Shown: positions 1 to 9,274, numbered from the stretch's first letter. The stretch: 64,000 bases of DNA from Chloroflexota bacterium (GCA_022824865.1 JAJDZD010000013.1:1-64000); one strand, 5' to 3'. Made by a program: numbers and translations. The notes: generated by a model from the letters alone, not told the origin.

Positions 1-89
1 AATATTGAACATATTTTGGCGGTACACTCGCCTCGTGATGACGTTCCCCCGCACGCCGAGCTGACCGCAAGCCCGCTCCAGAGACTCGC

Positions 90-857
90 GTGCACCGCTT
101 CTCCACTATCGCTCTTGGCAGCATCAGGGATCTGCTGCCGATCGTGCTCGTGATCCTGTTCTTTCAGTTGTTCGTCCTGGATCGGCCCATCGGCGAACTC
201 GCGGCACTGATCGACGGCGTCATCGCGGTCGTGCTCGGCCTGACGCTCTTCACCTACGGTCTCGAACTCGCGCTCTTCCCGATGGGCGAGACGCTCGCAC
301 ATGCGCTAGCACGCCGGGGCAGCGTCGTCTGGCTCGTCGTGTTCGCCTTCCTGCTCGGCTTCGGCAGCACGATCGCGGAACCGGCCGTGACGGCGGTCGC
401 CGGTGAAGCGGCGGAGACATCGGCCGCGGCGGGATTCATCGCCAACAACGACGACGCGAAGTTCCTGTTCGCACTCGGGCTCCGAATCTCGATCGCGCTC
501 GCGGTCGGCTCGGCAATCGTCCTGGGCGTTCTCAGAATCATCGCCGGCTGGTCGCTCGTCAAACTCATCATCAGCGGGTACGCACTCGTCGTCGGCGTCA
601 CGTTCTTCGCGCCGGCCGAGATCATCGGGATCGCCTATGACTCGGGCGGCGTCACCACGTCGACCGTCACCGTGCCTGTTGTTGCTGCTCTCGGGCTGGG
701 CCTTGCCTCAAGTGTTCCCGGTCGAAGCCCGCTGATAGATGGATTTGGACTCATCGCTTTCGCCAGCGTCTTCCCAATCATGACCGTCCTGGGATACGCT
801 ATGGTGGCGTCCTGGCTGAGCCGCAGGCGAAAGTCGAAACTTCGTGAGGAGGCTTGA
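90..857 (+). CDS. DUF1538 family integral membrane protein
   Basis: Polytopic inner-membrane protein of 255 residues with about seven hydrophobic segments. It carries two features of the DUF1538 family (a family of unknown, probably transport-related, function): AEPAVT near residues 96-101 and [13 protein letters not shown] near 184-196. The start is the first GTG after an in-frame stop; no good ribosome site is visible. The next gene, a PII-like protein, begins 3 nt after the stop and a CBS protein overlaps that one, so the three look co-transcribed. This suggests a membrane protein whose activity is sensed or gated by a PII/CBS pair. Family assignment is firm; substrate is unknown. Confidence 0.85.
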   Translation: MHRFSTIALGSIRDLLPIVLVILFFQLFVLDRPIGELAALIDGVIAVVLGLTLFTYGLELALFPMGETLAHALARRGSVVWLVVFAFLLGFGSTIAEPAVTAVAGEAAETSAAAGFIANNDDAKFLFALGLRISIALAVGSAIVLGVLRIIAGWSLVKLIISGYALVVGVTFFAPAEIIGIAYDSGGVTTSTVTVPVVAALGLGLASSVPGRSPLIDGFGLIAFASVFPIMTVLGYAMVASWLSRRRKSKLREEA

Positions 858-860
858 GCC

Positions 861-1211
861 GTGAAGCTAAAGTTAATTGTCGCCCTGGTGAGCGACGAAA
901 AGACTGACGTAGTAGTAGATGCGGCGCGGTCAGCCGGCGCAACCGGCGACACGGTCATTACCAGCGTACGAGGCGGCGGCCTCAGGCCCGAAAAGACTTT
1001 CTTCGGCCTTGACCTGTCAGCCAAGCGCGACGTTGCGCTGTTCCTGGTGGCCGACACCCGGGCGCGCGAAATCCTGGAGCAGATCCGCGACGCGGGAGGT
1101 CTTGACACCGAACCGGGCGCCGGCATTGCCTTCCAGATGCCGATTGAGGATGCTGTGGGCCTGGCGACGCAGTTACCCACAATCCTGGAGGAGGTGGAAG
1201 GCGAGATATGA
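861..1211 (+). CDS. PII-like signalling protein
   Basis: A 116-residue protein with the compact ferredoxin-like layout of PII regulators: an N-terminal MKLKLIVALV strand, a loop around VRGGGLRPEK (residues about 36-45) where PII proteins have the T-loop, and a second beta-alpha-beta unit. Start GTG at 861 has a strong GAGGAGG site just upstream inside the end of the DUF1538 gene. The stop overlaps the CBS gene start (ATGA). The uridylylated Tyr segment of GlnB/GlnK is not recognisable, so this is better called PII-like than GlnB. From its position it probably controls the DUF1538 membrane protein (inference). Confidence 0.8.
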   Translation: MKLKLIVALVSDEKTDVVVDAARSAGATGDTVITSVRGGGLRPEKTFFGLDLSAKRDVALFLVADTRAREILEQIRDAGGLDTEPGAGIAFQMPIEDAVGLATQLPTILEEVEGEI

Positions 1212-1609
1212 CCGAGGATATTTCCATACGTGTAAGGGATCTCATGGTCACGGAGATGCACACTATTGACGGGCTCGCGACCGTGACCCAGGCGATGGCG
1301 TTGATGAAGCGGCACCAGGTTGACTATCTCGTTGTCAATCGACGTAACAGTGACGACGAGTTGGGCGTAATAACGGTTGGTGATATTGCACGCGAAGTGA
1401 TTGCGAACAACCGTTCCCCAAAGCGAGTTAACGTCTACGAGATCATGTCCAAACCGCTGTTGACGGTGCCGGATGACATGCTGGCCAAGTACGCGGTCCG
1501 CCTGCTCGTACGCTTTGAACGCTCACGTGCCGTGGTTGTCGACCGGCAGCGCAATGCACTCGGCAGGGTGACTCTGCGCGACCTGATCATGGGGTACGCC
1601 GAGGAGTGA
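1208..1609 (+). CDS. CBS-domain pair protein
   Basis: A 133-residue stand-alone CBS pair. Both repeats are visible: VRDLMVTEMHTIDG...MKRHQVDYLVV in the first half, and VYEIMSKPLLTVPDDMLAKYAVRLL...RAVVVD in the second. CBS pairs usually bind adenine nucleotides and report energy state. The ATG overlaps the stop of the PII-like gene by 4 nt and has a GGAGGAGG site upstream, so translation is coupled. It is the third member of the DUF1538-PII-CBS set. Confidence 0.85.
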   Translation: MTEDISIRVRDLMVTEMHTIDGLATVTQAMALMKRHQVDYLVVNRRNSDDELGVITVGDIAREVIANNRSPKRVNVYEIMSKPLLTVPDDMLAKYAVRLLVRFERSRAVVVDRQRNALGRVTLRDLIMGYAEE

Positions 1610-1841
1610 CGTCGTAGTCCTAATCGGCCCCCCTCGCAAGCCGTGAAGGCAATCCGAGTCCTTTCACTCCACGTCTGATTCGTCGATCACTACGCTGGTC
1701 CCGCGTGGCCCGACTGGTGGAAAAGCCTCGAACCTGAACAGGTCGCGAACTGAGCCCGACGAGAGCCGCCACTACCCTTGGCAGGCTCAGCCGTAGGCCG
1801 CGGCCGAGGAGGTCGAGTCCCCGCAACCCGCAGCGATGAAC

Positions 1842-1918
1842 TGGTAGGGCATGCGGGATTCGAACCCGCGATCTCCGCCTTGAGAGGGCGGTGTCCTAGG
1901 CCGCTAGACGAATGCCCC
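1842..1918 (-). tRNA. tRNA-Glu (CTC anticodon)
   Basis: On the minus strand a complete cloverleaf can be folded: acceptor stem GGGGCAT/ATGCCCT (first pair G-U), D arm GTCT...GGAC, anticodon stem CCGCC/GGCGG with loop CTCTCAA, T arm GCGGG/CCCGC with TTCGAAT loop, discriminator A and an encoded CCA. The anticodon CTC reads GAG, which gives glutamate; the D arm also has the usual tRNA-Glu pattern. The stretch between the CBS gene and this tRNA (1610-1841) has no gene I can support. Confidence 0.95.
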
Positions 1919-2027
1919 ACGCGGACCGAAGTCCGATGCTGCCTATGCTACGAAACTTGACCGCGCTCTGGCCCGTCGCCGGCGCTCCGTACAATCGAAG
2001 CAGACCTTCGCACGACGATGACGCCTC

Positions 2028-3365
2028 ATGTTTGAAAGCCTGACCGAGCGCCTGTCCGGCGTCTTCGGAAACCTCGGCCGTCGCGGCCGCCTGTCCGAAA
2101 AGGACGTGGACGCGGCCCTGCGCGAGGTCCGCATGGCGCTCCTGGAAGCCGACGTCAACTTCCGGGTCGCCCGCCAGTTCGTCGCCTCGGTGCGCGAGCG
2201 CGCCGTTGGCCGTGAGGTCACCCAGAGCGTCACCCCCGCCCAGCAGGTCACCAAGATCGTCCACGACAACCTGGTGGAACTGCTCGGCGGCGAGACGGCG
2301 CGCCTGGCCACCGCGCAACGTCCCCCGTCGGTCATCCTCATGGTCGGACTCCAGGGCTCGGGCAAGACCACCGCCGCGGCCAAGCTGGCGCTGGCGTTTC
2401 GCAAGGACGGCGGACGACCGCTGTTGGTGGCCGCCGACACCTACCGGCCGGCCGCCATCGCCCAGCTTCAGACCCTGGGCAAGCAGATCGACGTGCCCGT
2501 ACACCAGCAAGGCACCAGGCCCAGTCCCGTTGACATCGCCGGGCGAGGCCTCGAACTCGGCGTCAGCAACGCCCACTCGCACGTGATCGTCGACACCGCC
2601 GGCCGGATCCAGCTGGACGACCGGATGATGGATGAGATCGAACAGGTCTCCCGCGCCGTCCAGCCGGTCGAGACCCTCTTCGTGGCCGACGCCACCACCG
2701 GCCAGGAAGCCGTCAACGTCGCCCAGGCCTTCCACGCCCGCACCCCGCTGACCGGCCTGATCCTCACCAAGATGGACGGCGACGCGCGCGGTGGCGCCGC
2801 CCTCTCCATCCGGTCCGTGACTGGCATTCCGGTCAAGTACGTCGGCACTGGCGAGCGCATCGAGCCGCTGGAGGTCTTCCATCCCGACCGCATCGCCTCC
2901 CGTATCCTCGGCATGGGCGACGTGGTCACGTTGGTTGAGCGCGCCGAAGAGGTCGTCGATCTCGAGCGAGCCGAAGAGCTGCAATCCAAGCTCCGCAAGG
3001 CCACCTTCGGCCTGGACGACTTCCTGGAGCAGCTGAACCAGGTGCGCCAGATGGGTCCGCTCAGCCAAGTGCTCGGCATGCTGCCCGGCATGGGCGCCAT
3101 GGCCAACAAGGCAGAGGTCCAGGCCGCGCTGGACGGCAACGTGGTCGGCCGTTTTGAGGCCATCATCCTCTCCATGACACCGGCCGAGCGCGCCAATCCC
3201 GACATCCTCAATGGCCGCCGCCGCCGCCGCGTGGCCCTCGGCAGCGGCACCTCGGTCCAGGAAGTCAATCAGCTCCTCAGCCAGTTCCGGCAGGCGCGCC
3301 AAGTCATGCAAATGATGAGCTCCGGCCGCATGCCCGCCGGCCTGCGCAACCTGACCGGCCTCTAG
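2028..3365 (+). CDS. ffh: Signal recognition particle GTPase Ffh
   Basis: SRP54 homologue, 445 residues, near normal length. The helical N domain (1-90) is followed by the GTPase G domain with GLQGSGKT (107-114), DTAGR (189-193) and TKMDG (247-251). The C-terminal M domain contains MGPLSQVLGMLPGMG, the basic RRRRRVALGSGTS segment and a methionine-rich end (RQVMQMMSSGRMP) that binds signal peptides and SRP RNA. It targets nascent membrane proteins to FtsY and the Sec translocon. The ATG start gives the canonical MFESL-type N terminus. No SRP RNA core motif was found next to it. Confidence 0.97.
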   Translation: MFESLTERLSGVFGNLGRRGRLSEKDVDAALREVRMALLEADVNFRVARQFVASVRERAVGREVTQSVTPAQQVTKIVHDNLVELLGGETARLATAQRPPSVILMVGLQGSGKTTAAAKLALAFRKDGGRPLLVAADTYRPAAIAQLQTLGKQIDVPVHQQGTRPSPVDIAGRGLELGVSNAHSHVIVDTAGRIQLDDRMMDEIEQVSRAVQPVETLFVADATTGQEAVNVAQAFHARTPLTGLILTKMDGDARGGAALSIRSVTGIPVKYVGTGERIEPLEVFHPDRIASRILGMGDVVTLVERAEEVVDLERAEELQSKLRKATFGLDDFLEQLNQVRQMGPLSQVLGMLPGMGAMANKAEVQAALDGNVVGRFEAIILSMTPAERANPDILNGRRRRRVALGSGTSVQEVNQLLSQFRQARQVMQMMSSGRMPAGLRNLTGL

Positions 3366-3440
3366 CAGCGGGCCTTCCAGGGCGCTTGATTCGATGCGTC
3401 CCGCCACTACCTCGAGTCAGGGTTCCAATGCGCTACAGAC

Positions 3441-3620
3441 GACACGCCGCCTGGCGGGACTCCGGAGCAGGCGGTGGCTCGGGTGCTCCGGCGGCGTCCC
3501 AGGCTCGGTGTCATCGAGCAGGCTTGGGCTGTCTGTGCCCAACTCGCAACATTGCGGTGCCTTCGTCGGGGAAGAACCCTGGGCTATCGCTTCCGAAGGC
3601 GGGCCGGAATAACGGCCCAC
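3441..3620 (+). other. Hairpin-rich intergenic segment (possible structured RNA)
   Basis: The 421-nt space after ffh holds no convincing protein gene: open frames here have coding-unlike, Arg/Ser/Pro-rich translations. It does contain several perfect inverted repeats: CCGCCTG (3447-3453) with CAGGCGG (3468-3474), GCTCG (3503-3507) with CGAGC (3515-3519), TTGGGC (3524-3529) with GCCCAA (3537-3542), and GGGCCG (3601-3606) with CGGCCC (3613-3618). This could be a structured RNA or just GC-rich chance pairing. Signature motifs of SRP RNA, RNase P RNA and tmRNA were looked for by eye and not seen. Confidence 0.25.
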
Positions 3621-3786
3621 ATCATGAAGAGACCAGCAAAAGCAACGATTCCCAGCAGCGCTTCAAGCGGCAACGGCAAACCTCCAAGCCCCGCCGGTCA
3701 TCCCGGCAGAGCGGCTATTGCCGCCGTATCACCTCCGAACCACCGCCTGTATCCGCGTCCAGTTTAGCCGCTAGCCGCGATGCGCG

Positions 3787-4077
3787 TTACAGGTGAATGA
3801 TCTCGATCGCGTCGTCGGTCACTTCCAAGTCCAGGTGCACGCGCTCGATGAACTCCAGGATCGCCCGCATCTGCGCGTCCAACCGTCGCGGATCGTTCGA
3901 TACGCACGAAACCCCAATGCGCGCTCGTCCTGGCACCGGATTCTCGTCCAGATCGGCCACCGCGGCGTTGAACGTGTTGCGGATGCGGCGCTTCAGCGAC
4001 TCCACCGACCGTCGCCGGTCCTTCAGCGACTGCGCGGCGTGAACCGCCAGCCCGACTTCCAGCGTCCCTACGTGCAC
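3787..4077 (-). CDS. DUF503 (YlxP-like) protein
   Basis: A 96-residue protein that matches DUF503/YlxP along its whole length: N-terminal VGTLEVGLAVHAAQSLKDRR (the family has a conserved SLKdKR turn), RIRNTFNAAVADLDENP, and a C-terminal helix ending IIHL. The family is a small ferredoxin-like fold often found near translation and ribosome-assembly genes; its function is not established. The start is GTG at 4077. It is divergent from the aldolase-like gene at 4170, with 92 nt between the two starts. Confidence 0.85.
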   Translation of the reverse strand: MHVGTLEVGLAVHAAQSLKDRRRSVESLKRRIRNTFNAAVADLDENPVPGRARIGVSCVSNDPRRLDAQMRAILEFIERVHLDLEVTDDAIEIIHL

Positions 4078-4169
4078 GGCCTTCGTCTCATGCGGGGTTG
4101 CCGCCCGGCGGCGGCTGGTCCAGTCTGACAGGCGAGCGCCGTCCGGTCCGCAAACTGAGGAGCCGATCC

Positions 4170-5264
4170 ATGCCCGCCACCCCCCGCACGCTAGCCGACA
4201 TCGATACGCCCGCGGTGGTGATCGACCTCGACCTGGTTCAGCGCAACATCGAGACCATGGAGCGGCACCTGGAGGGCACGGGCGTCCACGTGCGGCCCCA
4301 TGTCAAGCACCACAAGACTCCGGGAATCGCCCTCATGCAGATCGAAGCCGGCGCGCCCGGCGTCACCTGCGCCAAGGTCGGCGAGGCGGAAGCCATGGTG
4401 GAGGGCGGCGTTGGCGACGTACTAATCGCCAACCAGGTCGTCGGCCCAATCAAGATCTCGCGGCTCTGTGAGCTCGCCCGCAAGGCTGCCGTCACGGTCG
4501 CCGTGGACGATGCGCGCAACGTGCGTCAGCTGTCCGAAGCAGCCGTTGCCAGCGGCGTCACCATTGGCATCGTCATTGAGATCGAAGTCGGCATGAACCG
4601 CTGCGGCGTCCTGCCGGGCGAGCCCGCCCTGGCCCTGGCGAAGCAGATTGATGCCGCCCCAGGATTGGACCTGGTGGGCCTGATGGGCTACGAGGGTCAC
4701 GCCGTCGGCATCGTTGACCGCGCCGAGCGTGAAGCTGCTGCCCACAGCTCCCTGGCGGCCGTCATCGAGACCAAGGCCGCCTGCGAGGCCGCCGGCCTGG
4801 AAATCCGCGAGGTCACCGGCGGCGGCACCAACACCTTCGACATCACCAGCGCCATCGACGGCTGGACCGAACTGCAGTGCGGCACCTACGTGACCATGGA
4901 CGTCTGGTTTCGCCCGCATGCCGGCCACGCGTTCGACCAGGCCATGTGGATCCTGTCCAGCGTCGTGAGCACTCCCGCGCCCGGCCGAGCCATACTGGAC
5001 GTTGGCCGCAAGTCCATGGCCTTCGAGGCCGGCGGCCTGCCCCTCGTGGAAGACCCTCCGGGGATCGAGCTCCTCAGCCTCTCCGAGGAACACGGCAGCC
5101 TGGCCCTTCACGACGGAGCCCCGGACCTCCAGCCAGGCGACCGCCTCAAGGTCACCCCCTGGCACGGCTGCACCACCTTCAACCTGCACGACACCCTCTA
5201 CGTCATTCAGGACGACGAAGTCGTCGACATCTGGCCCATCTCTGGCCGGGGCAAGTTCACCTAG
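4170..5264 (+). CDS. D-threonine aldolase / D-serine dehydratase-like PLP enzyme
   Basis: Fold-type III PLP enzyme of 364 residues. The N-terminal alanine-racemase-like barrel begins DTPAVVIDLDLVQRNI and has the RPHVKHHKTP segment that carries the PLP lysine in this family. The C-terminal beta domain has the metal-binding pattern W-HGCTTFNLH, where His and Cys hold the divalent metal of D-threonine aldolase and eukaryotic-type D-serine dehydratase. The likely reaction is cleavage or dehydration of a D-beta-hydroxy amino acid. ATG at 4170 is preferred over an upstream frame extension because GAGGAG (4158-4163) lies 7 nt before it. The exact substrate is not determined. Confidence 0.88.
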   Translation: MPATPRTLADIDTPAVVIDLDLVQRNIETMERHLEGTGVHVRPHVKHHKTPGIALMQIEAGAPGVTCAKVGEAEAMVEGGVGDVLIANQVVGPIKISRLCELARKAAVTVAVDDARNVRQLSEAAVASGVTIGIVIEIEVGMNRCGVLPGEPALALAKQIDAAPGLDLVGLMGYEGHAVGIVDRAEREAAAHSSLAAVIETKAACEAAGLEIREVTGGGTNTFDITSAIDGWTELQCGTYVTMDVWFRPHAGHAFDQAMWILSSVVSTPAPGRAILDVGRKSMAFEAGGLPLVEDPPGIELLSLSEEHGSLALHDGAPDLQPGDRLKVTPWHGCTTFNLHDTLYVIQDDEVVDIWPISGRGKFT

Positions 5265-5381
5265 ATTCGGCGACGTCCTGTCTTGGTCGGTCCAGCGGCG
5301 TTGGTCGCTGCTCTTCCCCGGTGAGTCGGTGGCCGATCGGCTGTGGTTGGCCGGGCAAGTTCCCATGCCGTGTCGTCCCGC

Positions 5382-5411
5382 TTGACACTCAAAATCCCCC
5401 GGTGCTAGCGT
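5382..5411 (+). promoter_or_regulatory. Probable sigma-70-type promoter for rho
   Basis: TTGACA at 5382-5387, an 18-nt spacer and TAGCGT at 5406-5411. The -35 is a perfect match and the -10 is moderate. Transcription would start near 5418 and leave a leader of about 200 nt before the rho ATG at 5621. The rest of 5265-5620 holds no gene I can support. Confidence 0.55.
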
Positions 5412-5620
5412 TCACAGGTAGGCAATTGGCCGCACGGCGCTAGCCCAGCGGCCGGTCACTTTTCCGAGCCACCAGGTTGTTTTCCGTTCCTGCGTGGGCT
5501 CGCACGCCCCGATGTCAGGGCCTCGAATTCAGTACCAGCCCGTGATTTCGCACACATTGCGGTCCCGGCCGCGACCTCCAGCCGAGCTTGAAGGCCCGGC
5601 GCGACGTGGAGGAGGCTCGA

Positions 5621-6997
5621 ATGTCTAATTCCAGCGGACGCTCCGGCGGCTATCGCCGTCCGCGGCGCTCCGGCCGCAACCGTCGTGGTCCTCGCCGTCC
5701 GCGCCAGCTGCAACCCGATCCGGATCGCGAGTTGGCCGAACTCGAAGCCAAGCCCATGGAGGAGCTTCGCACTCTGGCGACCGAGCTCGAAATCGACGTC
5801 AACGGCGCCGCCGATCTGACCAAGGACGCTCTCGTCAATATGGTCCTCCAGGCCCGATCCGAGAAGGACGGGTCCATGTTCCTCGAGGGCAACCTCGAGC
5901 TCATGGACGAGGGTTACGGATTCCTGCGGCGCGAATTGGGATGGCTTGCGGGGCCCGACGACGTCTACGTCTCACAGGCCCAGGTGCGCCGCTTTGCGCT
6001 GCGCAACGGCGACCACGTCAGCGGCCACGTGCGGCCGGCGCGCGAGCACGACCGCTACCACGGCCTCGTCCGGGTCATGGCGGTCAACGGCCTAACCCCG
6101 GACAAGGCCAGCGCCCGACCCCAGTTCGAGCGCATGATCCCCATCTTTCCCAACGAGCAGCTGGTGCTCGAGTACTCCGCCACGGAACTCACCTCCCGCA
6201 TCGTCGACATCATTGCGCCCATCGGGCGCGGCCAGCGCGGGCTCGTGCTCTCCCCGCCCAAGGCCGGCAAGACCGAATTGATGAAGCGCCTGGCGCGCTC
6301 GGTGCTGAACAACTACAGCGACGTGCGCGTCATCGTGGCGTTGATCGGCGAGCGACCCGAGGAAGTCACCGACTGGCAACGCAGCGTCGAAGGCGCTGAA
6401 GTCATCAGCTCCACCTTCGACGAGCAGCCCCACAGCCACACGCGCGTCGCCGAACTCACTTCCGCCCGCGCCAAGCGCATGGTCGAAAGCGGCGAGGACG
6501 TGATGATCCTGCTGGACAGCGTCACCCGCCTCGTCCGCGCCTACAACCTCGTCCAGCCCTCCAGCGGCCGCACCCTCTCCGGCGGTATCGAGCCCCAGGC
6601 CCTGTATCCGCCCAAGGGGTTCTTCGGCGCGGCCCGCAACATCGATGGCGGCGGCAGCCTCACCATCATCGCCTCCTGCCTCATCGAGACCGGCAGCCGC
6701 ATGGACGAGGTGATCTACGAGGAATTCAAGGGCACCGGCAACTGGGAGCTGATGCTGGACCGCCGCCTGGCCGAACGCGGAACCTTCCCGGCCGTCAACG
6801 TGCTCAGCTCTGGTACCCGGCGCGTGGAGCTGATGCTGGACGCGGAGGGACTGAAGTACTTCTGGACCTTGCGCCGTATGCTCAACGCCCTCGATCCTCA
6901 CGACGCCTACGACTCGACGGAACTCATGTTCGACCGAATGAAGCGGACCGCGACCAACAAGGAATTCTTCGCATCGCTGAGCGATTCGTCCCGGTGA
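5621..6997 (+). CDS. rho: Transcription termination factor Rho
   Basis: RNA-dependent hexameric ATPase that terminates transcription; 458 residues. The order is: an Arg/Gly-rich N tail (1-30), a Rho_N helical domain (about 40-78, [17 protein letters not shown]), the cold-shock-like RNA-binding domain (about 85-155, GYGFLRR...[11 protein letters not shown]) and the RecA-type motor with Walker A SPPKAGKT (211-218), [14 protein letters not shown], and the Q and R loop regions. ATG at 5621 was chosen because GGAGGAGG lies 7-13 nt upstream; a TTG at 5588 is in frame but has no such site. The basic N extension is common in high-GC lineages. Confidence 0.97.
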   Translation: MSNSSGRSGGYRRPRRSGRNRRGPRRPRQLQPDPDRELAELEAKPMEELRTLATELEIDVNGAADLTKDALVNMVLQARSEKDGSMFLEGNLELMDEGYGFLRRELGWLAGPDDVYVSQAQVRRFALRNGDHVSGHVRPAREHDRYHGLVRVMAVNGLTPDKASARPQFERMIPIFPNEQLVLEYSATELTSRIVDIIAPIGRGQRGLVLSPPKAGKTELMKRLARSVLNNYSDVRVIVALIGERPEEVTDWQRSVEGAEVISSTFDEQPHSHTRVAELTSARAKRMVESGEDVMILLDSVTRLVRAYNLVQPSSGRTLSGGIEPQALYPPKGFFGAARNIDGGGSLTIIASCLIETGSRMDEVIYEEFKGTGNWELMLDRRLAERGTFPAVNVLSSGTRRVELMLDAEGLKYFWTLRRMLNALDPHDAYDSTELMFDRMKRTATNKEFFASLSDSSR

Positions 6998-7036
6998 CAT
7001 CGCTCGGCGACTGCGTGGATGAGGAGCACACGACCG

Positions 7037-7570
7037 ATGGCTGACGTGCAGGTGGTATTGCTGGAAACCGTGCCCGACCTGGGCGATATCGGCGACGTGC
7101 GATCGGTTGCCGCCGGCTACGCGCGCAACTTCCTGTTACCCCGTCGTCTGGCCATCCCGGCTACGAAGCGGCGCCTGGACGACGCCCAATTCCAGGCCGA
7201 GCTGCAGGACCGTCGTGAAGAGAATGCGCGTCGCGAAGCTCAGCACCTGGCGGACATGATCCAGGGCGTCATGCTCACGATCCACGTGCAGGTTGGCGAC
7301 CAGGGGCGTATGCATGGCCAGATCACCAACCGCGACGTAGCAGCGGCGCTGCTCGAGCAGAACGGTGTCGAGATCGATCGCCACCTCATCCAGATCGACA
7401 GCCCCATCCGTTCGCTGGGTCGCTACCTCGTTCCCATTCGTCTGGCCGCGGGCCTGGAGGCCTCGGTGATGCTGGATGTCGTGGAACAGGAAGACGAGCC
7501 TGAACCGACCGTGGAGGACGAAGCGGAAGAGACCGAGGACGACTTCGAGGTCTCTCGCCTCGGACGGTAG
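7037..7570 (+). CDS. rplI: 50S ribosomal protein L9
   Basis: L9, 177 residues. The N domain begins MADVQVVLLETVPDLGDIGDV and contains the conserved rRNA-binding stretch AAGYARNFLLPRRLA; then come the long connecting helix and a C-terminal domain with INRHL-like EIDRHLIQID and IRSLGRYLVPIRL. The C terminus is extended by an acidic tail of about 30 residues (EQEDEPEPTVEDEAEETEDD). ATG 7037 is favoured, with GAGGAG at 7021-7026; an ATG at 7019 would put that site inside the frame. The dnaB gene follows, the usual rplI-dnaB arrangement. Confidence 0.96.
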   Translation: MADVQVVLLETVPDLGDIGDVRSVAAGYARNFLLPRRLAIPATKRRLDDAQFQAELQDRREENARREAQHLADMIQGVMLTIHVQVGDQGRMHGQITNRDVAAALLEQNGVEIDRHLIQIDSPIRSLGRYLVPIRLAAGLEASVMLDVVEQEDEPEPTVEDEAEETEDDFEVSRLGR

Positions 7571-7650
7571 GGACGAGGCCGGCCGCCACCCGCGGCAACC
7601 CTCGGAGATTCCGGAAGCGCCTGGGGTAACGAATTCCTACCAGCGGTAAC

Positions 7651-7786
7651 TGGGGATAACTCCTTCAAGGACCGGGATCCGTAGTCGGTCACGGCCCGAT
7701 GCGCCGTCCGTATTCTGGATTCCACACCTAGCCGCCTTAAGCTGGAGTTGTACACGTCCCCCGCGAGTGATGCTGGCTGTGGAAAA
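7651..7786 (+). promoter_or_regulatory. DnaA-box-like sites upstream of dnaB
   Basis: TGTGGAAAA (7778-7786) fits the reverse DnaA-box consensus TGTGNAWAA, and TGGGGATAA (7651-7659) differs from TGTGGATAA at one base. A TGGGGTAA at 7622-7629 is weaker. They lie in the 351-nt gap between rplI and dnaB, which otherwise holds no gene I can support. Two sites are too few to call a replication origin; DnaA control of dnaB is possible. Confidence 0.25.
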
Positions 7787-7921
7787 CGGGGATAGTTGGA
7801 ATCGGACCTGCTATCTGCCGAATTCGCCAATTCGCGTAACGCGCGTCTCTTTTCCGCTTGGTCCGGCCCGCGTAACGTCCTGTCTCGGTCCGCCAGAACA
7901 CCAGCAAGCCATACGCCCAGC

Positions 7922-9274
7922 ATGACCGTAGCCACCATGGCGTCGGCCACCGACCGCCTGCCGCCCCAGAACATCGATGCCGAACGCTCATTGCTCGGCA
8001 GCCTGCTCATCGACCCCGAAGCCATCACCCGCATCGCCGGACAGATCGGGCCGGACGACTTCTACCGCGAAGCCCACCGGGCGATATTTGACGCCGTGAC
8101 CACCCTCGCCTCTCGCAACGAGAAAACCGACTACGTCACCCTCTGCGACCAGTTGGCGCGCGACGGCACGCTGGCTGACGTCGGAGGAGAGGACCGCGTC
8201 GTGGAGCTGGCATCGGCCGTTCCAACGCCCTTCCACGTGGAGCACTACGCCGGCATCGTGCGCCGCACCTCCGTCCTGCGGCAGATCATCCAGGGCGCCA
8301 CCCGCATGGTCGCCTCGGCCTACGCTCCGGAAGCTGTGCCCGAAGAAGTGCTGGACGAGGCCGAGAGCCTGATTTTCAGCATCGCCAACGAGGTTCACAC
8401 CCGCGACATCCTCCCGATCCGCGAGATCCTCCACGAGGTCAGCGACCAGTTGATGTTCCGGGTCGAACACCGCGGCGTGCCCACCGGGGTCTCCACCGGC
8501 TTCCGCAGCCTGGATGTCCTCACCGGCGGCCTCCAGCGGTCCGACCTCATCATCCTGGCAGCCCGGCCCGGTATCGGAAAAACGGCCTTTTCGCTCAACA
8601 TCGGACTGCACGCCGCCAAGCAGAACGACGTGCCGGTGGCCTTCTTCGCCCTGGAGATGCCGGCCGAACAGATCGTGCAACGCCTGATCGGAACGGAAGC
8701 GCGCATGGACGCCATGCGCATCCGCGACGGCGAGCTTGACGATGACCAGCTCCAGCGCGTCGTCCGCACCATGGGCCAGGTGGCCGAGTACCCGATTTAC
8801 ATCGACGACTCGCCGTCGCTCAGCGTGCTCGAACTGCGCGGCAAGGCCCGCCGCATGCACCTGGAACACAACATCGGGCTGCTGGTCGTGGACTACTTGC
8901 AGTTGATGACGGCTTCCGGCCACCGCGAAAACCGCGTCCAGGAAATCACCGAGATCACACGTTCACTCAAGGCGCTGGCCCGTGAACTCAACATCCCCAT
9001 CATCGCCTGCGCCCAGCTATCCCGCGCCGTGGAACAGCGCCCGAACTCCAGGCCCCGCCTCTCCGACCTGCGCGAGAGCGGGTCCATCGAACAGGACGCC
9101 GATCTTGTGGCGTTCCTGCATGAGCCCGAGGCGGGCGATGAAGAGTCAATCGGGCGCCCAGTTGACCTGAAACTCGACATCGCCAAGCACCGCAACGGGC
9201 CGGTCGGTAACGTGGACCTTCGCTTCATCCGCCCGCAGGGCCGTTTCGAGGAAACCGCGCGGCGTGACTACTAG
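7922..9274 (+). CDS. dnaB: Replicative DNA helicase DnaB
   Basis: Hexameric 5'-3' replication-fork helicase; 450 residues from ATG 7922. The N-terminal domain starts LPPQNIDAERSLLGSLLIDPEA, the characteristic DnaB opening. The RecA-like C domain has Walker A ARPGIGKTAF, the DnaB VAFFALEM segment, Walker B LLVVDYLQLM, and QLSRAVEQR plus SDLRESGSIEQDAD further on. No intein is present. An ATG at 7937 is an alternative start; frame upstream of 7922 is open but does not look like DnaB. It follows rplI in the conserved order. Confidence 0.96.
   Translation: MTVATMASATDRLPPQNIDAERSLLGSLLIDPEAITRIAGQIGPDDFYREAHRAIFDAVTTLASRNEKTDYVTLCDQLARDGTLADVGGEDRVVELASAVPTPFHVEHYAGIVRRTSVLRQIIQGATRMVASAYAPEAVPEEVLDEAESLIFSIANEVHTRDILPIREILHEVSDQLMFRVEHRGVPTGVSTGFRSLDVLTGGLQRSDLIILAARPGIGKTAFSLNIGLHAAKQNDVPVAFFALEMPAEQIVQRLIGTEARMDAMRIRDGELDDDQLQRVVRTMGQVAEYPIYIDDSPSLSVLELRGKARRMHLEHNIGLLVVDYLQLMTASGHRENRVQEITEITRSLKALARELNIPIIACAQLSRAVEQRPNSRPRLSDLRESGSIEQDADLVAFLHEPEAGDEESIGRPVDLKLDIAKHRNGPVGNVDLRFIRPQGRFEETARRDY

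Noticed and set aside
1896-3407. 503-codon open frame opposite ffh
   Set aside because: It mirrors ffh codon by codon and has a His/Gly/Asp-rich composition typical of antisense frames in GC-rich genes.
2028-3786. SRP RNA gene beside ffh
   Set aside because: The conserved SRP RNA core (GGTCAGG...GGAAGG...AGCAGC type) is absent from both strands of the flanks.
3386-3796. 136-codon open frame after ffh
   Set aside because: Translation is Arg/Ser/Pro-rich without hydrophobic or motif structure, and overlapping frames are equally open; GC-rich non-coding DNA explains it.
7651-7786. Replication origin between rplI and dnaB
   Set aside because: Only one full and one near DnaA-box match, no AT-rich unwinding region and no dnaA or dnaN nearby.
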